From positions 2,852,001-2,916,000 of the forward strand of contig NZ_CP012257.1 in the NCBI RefSeq assembly GCF_001277175.1: 64,000 nt of DNA, read 5' to 3'. The notes under the pieces were generated by a model. The model searched no databases. It was not told where the DNA came from and saw nothing but the letters and a program-made list of their open reading frames with translations. Position 1 is the stretch's first letter, and each line of letters begins with the position of its first letter. This document shows positions 58,043 to 64,000 of this stretch, piece after piece. This stretch comes from Cronobacter universalis NCTC 9529. Lineage in GTDB: Bacteria > Pseudomonadota > Gammaproteobacteria > Enterobacterales > Enterobacteriaceae. A program made the translations under genes and the position numbers.

Positions 58043-59536
58043 ATGTCTGATACTCAAACTGCGGCTCGGGCGGTGCCTGAGCTTTCTGTAGCGCATGTGC
58101 TGCGCACGCCGCGCCTGCTGATGCGCGAAACGCTGGCGGGCATTCTGACCGCGCTGGCGCTGATCCCGGAAGTGATCTCGTTTTCCGTCATTGCGGGCGT
58201 CGACCCGAAAGTCAGCCTGGTGGCGTCTATTGTGCTGTGCTTCAGCATGTCTCTGCTCGGCGGACGTCCGGCCATGGTGACGGCGGCGGCAGGCTCGGTG
58301 GCGCTGGTCATCGGCCCGATGGTGCATCAGCACGGCGTCGGCTACATTCTGCCTGCCCTGGTGCTGGGCGGCATCATCCAGATCCTCTTCGGGCTGGGTG
58401 GGCTGGCGCGCATGATGCGCTACATCCCGCGCTCGGTGATGACTGGCTTTGTGAACGCGCTCGGCATCCTGATTTTCATGGCCCAGGTGCCGCACGTCTG
58501 GGGGCAGAGCCAGATGGTCTGGCTGCTGTTCGCCGCCACGCTCGCCATCGTGCTGCTGCTGCCGCGCGTCACCAAAAGCGTGCCGTCGCCGCTGGTGGCG
58601 ATTGTCGCGGTGACCGTCATCGCCTGGGCGTGCGGCCTGACGCCGCCGACCGTTGGCGATGAAGGCCCGATGACGCCGGGCCTGCCGGGCTTCACGCAAC
58701 TGCTGGTGCCGCTTAACCTGGAGACGCTGCATATCATCTGGCCCTGCGCGTTGAGCATCGCGTTTGTCGGGCTGATGGAATCGCTTTTAACGGCGCGTCT
58801 GGTGGATGACATCACCGATACGCCGTCCAGCAAGCGCCGCGAATGCTGGGGGCTGGGCGTGGCCAATATCCTGAGCGGGTTTTACGGCGGCATCGGCGGC
58901 TGCGCGATGATCGGCCAGACGGTGGTGAATGTGGAGCTGGGCCGCGCCCGCTCGCGCTTTTCCACCATCGCCGCGGCGCTGGTGCTGCTGCTGATGGTGA
59001 CCGGGCTGAGCGCCGTGATGGCGCAGATCCCGATGGTCGTGCTGGCGGGCATCATGATGGTGGTCGCCGCGAAAACGCTGAACTGGCACAGCATCGCGCC
59101 AGCCACGCTCAAGCGCATGCCGGTCTCTGAAACGCTGGTGATGGTCGTCACCGTCATCGCCACCGTCTGGACCGGCAACCTCGCCATTGGCGTGGCGGGC
59201 GGCGTGCTGTTTGCGATGATGCTCTTCGCGCGTCGCGTCGCCCACGTCGTGCGCGCCGAGCGCGAGGTTATCGATAACGGAGCCGCGGTGCGCTACCGGG
59301 TGCGCGGCCCGCTGTTTTTCGCAAGCAGCAACGATCTCTACGAGCATTTCCGCTACGCGGAAGATCCGGCGCGGGTGATTATCGATTTAACCCACGCGCA
59401 GATCTGGGACGCCTCGACCGTCGCGGCGCTGGACGCCATCGAAACGCACTATCAGCGCTATAACGCGACAGTGGAAATTGAAGGGCTGGATATGCGCAGC
59501 CACGAATTCCACCAGCGGCTGAGCGGCAAGCTGTAA
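58043..59536 (+). CDS. SulP-family anion transporter with STAS domain
   Basis: A 497-residue inner-membrane transporter of the SLC26/SulP family. The amino-terminal transmembrane part has about 11-14 helices, with the family block ETLAGILTALALIPEVISFSVIAGVDPKVSLVASIVL (about 29-65), GRPAMVTAAAGSVALVIGPM and GLGVANILSGFYGGIGGCAMIGQTVVNVELGRARSRFSTIAAAL (about 271-314). A C-terminal STAS domain follows (VIIDLTHAQIWDASTVAALDAIETHY, about 447-472). Sulfate, bicarbonate or organic acids are possible substrates. It follows norR by 108 bp on the same strand and has no E. coli equivalent at this position. Confidence 0.9.
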   Translation: MSDTQTAARAVPELSVAHVLRTPRLLMRETLAGILTALALIPEVISFSVIAGVDPKVSLVASIVLCFSMSLLGGRPAMVTAAAGSVALVIGPMVHQHGVGYILPALVLGGIIQILFGLGGLARMMRYIPRSVMTGFVNALGILIFMAQVPHVWGQSQMVWLLFAATLAIVLLLPRVTKSVPSPLVAIVAVTVIAWACGLTPPTVGDEGPMTPGLPGFTQLLVPLNLETLHIIWPCALSIAFVGLMESLLTARLVDDITDTPSSKRRECWGLGVANILSGFYGGIGGCAMIGQTVVNVELGRARSRFSTIAAALVLLLMVTGLSAVMAQIPMVVLAGIMMVVAAKTLNWHSIAPATLKRMPVSETLVMVVTVIATVWTGNLAIGVAGGVLFAMMLFARRVAHVVRAEREVIDNGAAVRYRVRGPLFFASSNDLYEHFRYAEDPARVIIDLTHAQIWDASTVAALDAIETHYQRYNATVEIEGLDMRSHEFHQRLSGKL

Positions 59537-59538
59537 AA

Positions 59539-59599
59539 AACCACCGCAAGCGCGGTGGTTTCAGGCTCTGCAAGGCGGAAGATAACTTTCGCCTTTTTT
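59539..59599 (+). terminator. Two hairpins after the SulP gene, second with T tract
   Basis: First stem AACCACCGC/GCGGTGGTT (59539-59560). The second, a weaker GGCGGAA/TTTCGCC-type stem (about 59573-59593), is followed by six Ts. Together they should end the plus-strand transcript before the convergent yojI. Confidence 0.7.
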
Positions 59600-59610
59600 A
59601 TGCGCGCGGC

Positions 59611-61257
59611 TTAACTGCCGGTGCGCGCCAGCACGTCGCGGCTCGCGAGCTGGCGCTCTTCGCCGGTGAGCTCGGACAGCACGCCCTGGCGCATCTCCAG
59701 CAGCCGGTCGGCATGGATGAAGTAGTGATCGTCGTGACTGATGGCGAACACGGTTTTGCCCATCGCTTTCATCAGCGGCAGCAGCACCTGATAAAACTCG
59801 CGGCGGAAATGCGGATCCTGATCGGCGGCCCATTCATCGAGCAGAATGATATCGCGCCCTTCCGCCAGCGCCAGCAGCAGCGCCACGCGCTTTTTCTGCC
59901 CTTTCGAGAGTTTCAGGTTGAGGATTTTGCCGTTCTCAAGCGTCAGCTTATTGACCATTTTCAGGCGTTCCAGCCAGCTTTCCACCAGCGTCGGGTCCGC
60001 CTCTTCGCCGCCGGGGCCGAGCAGTTTGTCAAACAGCCAGACATCGGTGAACACCGCCGAGAAGTGCTGGCGGTACGCGGCCATGTCGTTTGCGGCGAGC
60101 GGTTTACCGTCTATCAGGATTTCGCCGGATGCAGGCTCATACAGGCCAGTTAAGAGCATGGCGAGCGTGGATTTGCCGCTGCCGTTGCCGCCAATCAGGA
60201 ACAGCAGTTCGCCGCGGTGAATGGTGAGATTAATCGGCCCGACGCTGAAACTGCCGTCGTGGTAGGTAAAGGTGACGTCACGTAATTCCAGCCGCTGCCA
60301 GCCGTTATTGCGCGCCGGGCGTTCAAACGCGGCCTCGTAAGGCGCCAGCTGAAACTGTTTGAGCTTATTAAACGCCACCTGGGCGGAGAGCAGGGTCGGC
60401 AGCGCGCCCATCGCCGAAAGCAGCGGCGTGCGCAAAAAGAGCAGCGCCAGCGAATAGGTGGCCGCGACGGTGGTATCCGCCCAGCCAAGCCCGTTCGCCA
60501 TCCAGAACACCAGGCCAATCACGCCAAGCATCATGATATTCGACCAGTTAACGGCGCTCAGGTGGAAGGTGTCGGCGCGGATAATATGATCGCGATAACG
60601 CTGCGCGTCCGGCGTGTAGATTTTGTCGAAGAGATACTCCGCGCGCTCGCGGTTGAGCGCCAGCTCTTTGCGCCCTTCCAGCACGGTCTGGAAATCCTCA
60701 TACAGGCTATCTTCCACTTCGCGAAGCGTGGCGAGATGTTTATAAACGCGCTGCACCAGCAGGTAGCCGGTCCAGAGCGTCACCGCTATCCACAGCGCGG
60801 TCACCAGCAGCATTTTGCCGGACAGCCAGCCGAGGTACGCGGCGCTGCCGAGCGTCAGAATAACGCCCTGCACCAGCTCCGGCAGGCGCACAAACGCGAC
60901 GGTGATATTGCGCACGTCGCTCGACAGCCCCGCCAGCAGCGTGGCGCTGCCGAGCTTTTCAATCTGCCCGACCGGCGTATCCATAATGCGTTTGATAAAT
61001 TCACCGCGCAGACGGTAGACGAAGTGGTGGCCAAGCATGGTCAGCGCCAGCTGGGAGCCGAGCGTCACCGCCATCAGAAGCACCAGCAGGCCGAGAAATT
61101 CCGGCAACACCGAGGCATTGAGATCGACGGTGGCAATCAGGCGCTGATTGATAAAGGCGATAAGCCCGATACCGAGCGCCGCGCTGGCGAGGCTCAGCGC
61201 GAGCACCAGGGAAAACGGCCAGCGATACTGGCGCCAGACGAGGCGCAAAAGTTCCAT
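59611..61257 (-). CDS. yojI: ABC exporter YojI (microcin J25 efflux)
   Basis: Inner-membrane half-transporter fused to its ATPase, 548 residues (E. coli 547). In E. coli it exports microcin J25 with TolC. Six N-terminal membrane helices (about 12-310) precede an ATP-binding domain with Walker [10 protein letters not shown] (about 356-364), signature LSKGQKKRV (about 449-457) and Walker [14 protein letters not shown]. It is of the cyclic-peptide exporter type (PvdE/SyrD-like). The E. coli gene order resumes here (yojI-alkB-ada-apbE). Confidence 0.95.
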   Translation of the reverse strand: MELLRLVWRQYRWPFSLVLALSLASAALGIGLIAFINQRLIATVDLNASVLPEFLGLLVLLMAVTLGSQLALTMLGHHFVYRLRGEFIKRIMDTPVGQIEKLGSATLLAGLSSDVRNITVAFVRLPELVQGVILTLGSAAYLGWLSGKMLLVTALWIAVTLWTGYLLVQRVYKHLATLREVEDSLYEDFQTVLEGRKELALNRERAEYLFDKIYTPDAQRYRDHIIRADTFHLSAVNWSNIMMLGVIGLVFWMANGLGWADTTVAATYSLALLFLRTPLLSAMGALPTLLSAQVAFNKLKQFQLAPYEAAFERPARNNGWQRLELRDVTFTYHDGSFSVGPINLTIHRGELLFLIGGNGSGKSTLAMLLTGLYEPASGEILIDGKPLAANDMAAYRQHFSAVFTDVWLFDKLLGPGGEEADPTLVESWLERLKMVNKLTLENGKILNLKLSKGQKKRVALLLALAEGRDIILLDEWAADQDPHFRREFYQVLLPLMKAMGKTVFAISHDDHYFIHADRLLEMRQGVLSELTGEERQLASRDVLARTGS

Positions 61258-61335
61258 AAATAAACATGACTCAGGCAGTGGAAACAGCGAGCAGTTTAAA
61301 CGGCCCTGCGGTCACATCAAGAATAATTCTTATTT

Positions 61336-61980
61336 TTATCCGCGCGCCTGGCGGAAGGTGAGATTGTAGCGATATTCCCCGGTGGCCGAATGCTGACCGG
61401 CCTTAAGCGGCTGTATGCCATGATAAAAAAGCCGCGACGGCCCGCCCCATACCACCACATCGCCATGCTCAAGCAACAGACGCTTCAGCGGATCGTTACG
61501 TTTCAGGCCGCCGAACTGGAACACGGCGGGCAGCCCAAGCGAAACGGAGACAATCGGCGCGCGCAGATCCGGCTCGTCTTTATCCTGATGCAGCGACAGC
61601 TTAGCGCCCGGTGCGTAGCGGTTGATAAGACAGGCGTCCGGCGTGAAATCGGGGTAGCCTGCCGCACGCGCGGCCGCGTCGCACAGCGCGCGAAAGGCGT
61701 CCGGCATCGCGGGCCACGGCGCGCCGGTTTGCGGGTCGACCTGCGCGTAAAGATAGCCTTTCTGGTTGGTGCTCCAGCCCACCTCGCCGCAGTTGGTCAT
61801 CGCGACCGACATGGTATAGCCGCCGGGCGTCACCATATGGCGAAACGGCGAGCGGGCCGCGACGGCCTCAATGCCCGCCATCAGCGCGGGTGCAGAGGCG
61901 AGCGCGAAACGGCGCAGCACCACCGCGCCGTCGGCGAGCGGTTCCTGCCAGGGTTCAGCATCGGCAAAGAGATCGAGCAT
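61336..61980 (-). CDS. alkB: AlkB, Fe(II)/2-oxoglutarate-dependent DNA demethylase
   Basis: Removes 1-methyladenine and 3-methylcytosine from DNA by oxidative demethylation. The 214 residues include iron ligands H131 and D133 (LSLHQDKDE) and H187 (FYHGIQPL). The 2-oxoglutarate-binding arginines are in RYNLTFRQ, so the active site is intact. Its ATG overlaps the ada stop by one base (TAATG), which couples the two genes. Co-expression from the Ada-controlled promoter upstream of ada is expected. Confidence 0.96.
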   Translation of the reverse strand: MLDLFADAEPWQEPLADGAVVLRRFALASAPALMAGIEAVAARSPFRHMVTPGGYTMSVAMTNCGEVGWSTNQKGYLYAQVDPQTGAPWPAMPDAFRALCDAAARAAGYPDFTPDACLINRYAPGAKLSLHQDKDEPDLRAPIVSVSLGLPAVFQFGGLKRNDPLKRLLLEHGDVVVWGGPSRLFYHGIQPLKAGQHSATGEYRYNLTFRQARG

Positions 61981-63044
61981 TATTTCTCCTGTTCACGTTC
62001 ACGGGCAAGGAGCCGCGCCTTGCGCTCAGCGCCCCAGCGGTAGCCGGAGAGCGCCCCGTCGCGGCGCACCACCCGGTGACACGGCACCACGATAGCGAGC
62101 TTGTTGGCCGCGCAGGCGCTGGCGACGGCGCGCACCGCCTGCGGATTGCCGGTGCGCTCGGCGAGCGTCTGGTAGCTGATGGTGCTGCCGGGCGGCACCG
62201 TCTGTAGCGCCTGCCAGACGCGCAGCTGAAACGCGGTGCCGCGTAAATCGAGCGGCAGCGCCAGTTCGCCCTGCGGCGCATCAAGCCACGCGGTGACCTG
62301 CGCCACCTGCGCGCTGAATGCCGCATCCGGCGCGAGACGCTCCGCGTGCGGGAAAATCGACGCAAGCTCGGCTTCCAGCGCCGCGGCGTCATCCGCCAGC
62401 AGTACGGCGCACAGGCCGCGCTCGCTTGCCGCCACCAGACACAACCCGGTCTCGCAGGGCGCGATGGCGTAGCGAATCGCTATCTTTTCGCCGCCGCGCT
62501 GGTACTGCCGCGGCCGCATGCCGAGCGCGCGGTCGGCGTCGCGATAGAGCGCGCTGTTGGAGGAAAACCCGGCCTCCCAGAGCGAATCGGTTACGCTCAT
62601 GCCATTGCGCAGCGCCGCCTGGAGTTTTTGCGCGCGGAGCGCATTTTGCCAGGCTTTCGGCGTCAGACCGGTCATCGCTTTAAACTCGCGATGAAAATGG
62701 TACGGGCTCATGGCGGCGCTTTCAGCAAGCGCTGCAAGCGTCAGCGGCGTGTCGCTCTGTTCCATTAGCCGACACGCTGCCGCGATGCGCTGCGCTTTTT
62801 GCGCCTGCGGCGTGAGGCATGCCGGCTGGCAGCGTTTACAGGGGCGAAAGCCCGCCGCGCTGGCCGCCGCCGCGTCCGGGTAAAAGCGGACGTTTTCGCG
62901 AAGCGGCCTGCGCGCCCGGCACGACGGGCGACAGAAAATGCCGGTCGTCACCACCGCAAAGACAAAGGCGTTATCGGCACGCGCGTCGCGGTTTTCCACC
63001 GCCTGCCAGCGGGCGCGCTCGCTGGTAAAATCTGCTACGTTCAT
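61980..63044 (-). CDS. ada: Ada, methylphosphotriester/O6-methylguanine-DNA methyltransferase and regulator
   Basis: Bifunctional repair protein and transcriptional activator of the adaptive response. The 354 residues comprise an N-terminal zinc domain with methyl-accepting C38 (GIFCRPSCRARRP) and paired cysteines in CKRCQPA. An AraC-type helix-turn-helix follows (LAALAESAAMSPYHFHREFKAMTGLTPKAW, about 103-132), then a C-terminal MGMT domain with acceptor cysteine in IVVPCHRVVRRDG. The length equals E. coli. It is the first gene of ada-alkB, with a candidate Ada box upstream. Confidence 0.97.
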   Translation of the reverse strand: MNVADFTSERARWQAVENRDARADNAFVFAVVTTGIFCRPSCRARRPLRENVRFYPDAAAASAAGFRPCKRCQPACLTPQAQKAQRIAAACRLMEQSDTPLTLAALAESAAMSPYHFHREFKAMTGLTPKAWQNALRAQKLQAALRNGMSVTDSLWEAGFSSNSALYRDADRALGMRPRQYQRGGEKIAIRYAIAPCETGLCLVAASERGLCAVLLADDAAALEAELASIFPHAERLAPDAAFSAQVAQVTAWLDAPQGELALPLDLRGTAFQLRVWQALQTVPPGSTISYQTLAERTGNPQAVRAVASACAANKLAIVVPCHRVVRRDGALSGYRWGAERKARLLAREREQEK

Positions 63045-63108
63045 GGCGCTCTCCTTCTTACAGGTTAGCGTGAGTTTGCCCGACAGGCCGTCTGCGAAAA
63101 CGCCTCTT

Positions 63109-63122
63109 CTTGCTTTTTAATT
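63109..63122 (-). promoter_or_regulatory. Candidate Ada box
   Basis: Minus-strand AATTAAAAAGCAAG differs at two positions from the E. coli ada box AATTAAAGCGCAAG, and keeps both the A box and the B-box GCAA. It lies about 65 bp upstream of the ada ATG and overlaps the apbE stop codon. A GTTTTC/CAAACT -35/-10-like pair with 17-bp spacing lies just downstream. Confidence 0.7.
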
Positions 63123-64000
63123 TTCGGTTTTCTCAATAAAGCTTTTGAACTGCGGCGACATCCAGGTCGCGAAGCCGTCGCCCTCACGGGTGATGAAATA
63201 GACCGCGAGCTTCTCGCGCAGCGCCACGGCTTGCGCTTTTTCCGGGCCAAGCACCATCAGGCCCGTGTCCCAGGCGTCCGCTTCCAGCGCGGTTGGCGAA
63301 ATGACCGTTACCGAGACCAGCTTATGCGTGATGGGCCGTCCGGTCGCGGGATCGATCACATGCGAAAGACGTTTGCCGTCAAGCTCATAATAGTTGCGGT
63401 AGCTGCCGGAGGTGCTGATGCCGTGGCCGTTAATATCCACCACCGCCTGGACGGCGTTTTCCTGGTCGGTCGGCTTCTGGATAGCCACGCGCCACGGCTG
63501 GCCGCCGGGGTTCATACCGCGGCTTGCGAGCGCGCCGCCCACCGACACCAGATAGCGGCTGATGCCCTCTTCTTCCATCAGGCGCGCCAGATGATCGGCG
63601 GCGTAACCTTCGCCGACGGTGGAGAGATCGACATACAGGTCGGGCAGATCTTTTTGCAGCCACTGCTGCCCGGAACCGTTGATGACTTTCAGGTGCGACA
63701 GGCCGGTACGCGCGCGGGCCGCGTCAATCTGCGCCTGATCCGGCGTTTTCACCGGCTGTTTATCCGGCCCGAAGCCCCACAGGTTAACCAGCGGCCCGAT
63801 GGTGATATCCATCGCGTTATCGGTTTTCGCGCCGACGCGCAGCGATTCGGTGACGATATCCGCCATCGCCTCGTCCACCGGCCAGGGCGCCGTGGTGCGA
63901 GCGTGGTTAAAGCGCATCAGCGCGGAGTCGTCTTTCCAGGTGGAAAGGAGCCGGTCGTCGGCGTCGAGGCGCGCCTGGATTTTTTCACGCAGTTCGCTTG
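63117..64000 (-). CDS. apbE: FAD:protein FMN transferase ApbE (start outside window)
   Basis: Periplasmic or membrane-linked enzyme that attaches FMN to threonine residues of flavoproteins such as RnfG and NqrC. The visible 294 codons read continuously into the window edge (...LDADDRLLSTWKDDSALMRFNHAR), so the N-terminus and lipoprotein signal are missing. Family blocks are present: STWKDDSALMRFN, GPLVNLWGFGPD, DLYVDLSTVGEGYAADHLARLMEE (FAD-binding), LVSVGGALASRG and LSHVIDPATGRPI. The stop at 63117-63119 overlaps the candidate Ada box of ada. In E. coli the same gene lies between ada and ompC. Confidence 0.95.
   Translation of the reverse strand, partial: SELREKIQARLDADDRLLSTWKDDSALMRFNHARTTAPWPVDEAMADIVTESLRVGAKTDNAMDITIGPLVNLWGFGPDKQPVKTPDQAQIDAARARTGLSHLKVINGSGQQWLQKDLPDLYVDLSTVGEGYAADHLARLMEEEGISRYLVSVGGALASRGMNPGGQPWRVAIQKPTDQENAVQAVVDINGHGISTSGSYRNYYELDGKRLSHVIDPATGRPITHKLVSVTVISPTALEADAWDTGLMVLGPEKAQAVALREKLAVYFITREGDGFATWMSPQFKSFIEKTEN

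Overview
The window is a chromosomal segment of a GC-rich member of the Enterobacteriaceae. Nearly every gene has a close Escherichia coli counterpart, and the order follows the E. coli dusC-yohJK-cdd-sanA-mgl-galS-yeiB-folE-yeiG-lysP-yeiEH-nfo-fruBKA-setB-yeiWPQR-lpxT-mepS-pdeN-yejABEFG-bcr-rsuA-radD-rplY-yejKLM-proL backbone, ending in yojI-alkB-ada-apbE. A Cronobacter/Enterobacter-type organism is my best guess. That is an inference from protein similarity and base composition, not a proven assignment.

Layout. 0-5 kb: the end of a LysR regulator, dusC, a toxin-antitoxin pair inserted before yohJK, then cdd and sanA. 5-10.5 kb: a cluster of palindromic extragenic repeats, then the mglBAC galactose transporter and its repressor galS. 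10.5-20.2 kb: yeiB, folE, an extra MFS carrier, yeiG, lysP, the yeiE/yeiH divergent pair, nfo and an extra TIM-barrel isomerase-like gene. 20.3-24.5 kb: the fruBKA fructose PTS operon with two Cra operators. 24.5-32.8 kb: setB, yeiW, a broken acetyltransferase, the EF-P paralogue yeiP, uxuA facing yeiQ, yeiR, lpxT and mepS. 33-45 kb: pdeN, the yejABEF peptide ABC transporter, yejG, bcr, rsuA, radD and rplY. 45-48.5 kb: yejK, yejL, yejM and tRNA-Pro(GGG).

After the tRNA the E. coli order (narP-ccm-nap-eco-mqo) is absent. In its place is a visibly more A+T-rich accessory block: an AraC regulator, a cupin, a secreted DUF4142 protein, a haem-oxygenase-like metalloenzyme with a perfect CRP site, an EamA exporter and a KTSC protein. 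The norR/norVW nitric-oxide detoxification locus follows, with a sigma-54 promoter and three NorR-type sites, then a SulP anion transporter. The E. coli order resumes at yojI, alkB, ada and a partial apbE.

How the genes fit together. Sugar capture and catabolism (mgl, fru, uxuA/yeiQ, setB), envelope maintenance (mepS, lpxT, yejM, sanA, yohJK), alkylation and abasic-site repair (ada, alkB, nfo, radD) and nitrosative defence (nor) are the main themes. I found no phage, insertion sequence or CRISPR array. The least understood parts are the accessory block at about 48.7-53.7 kb, the higBA-like pair, and the extra genes at 12.5 and 19.4 kb.
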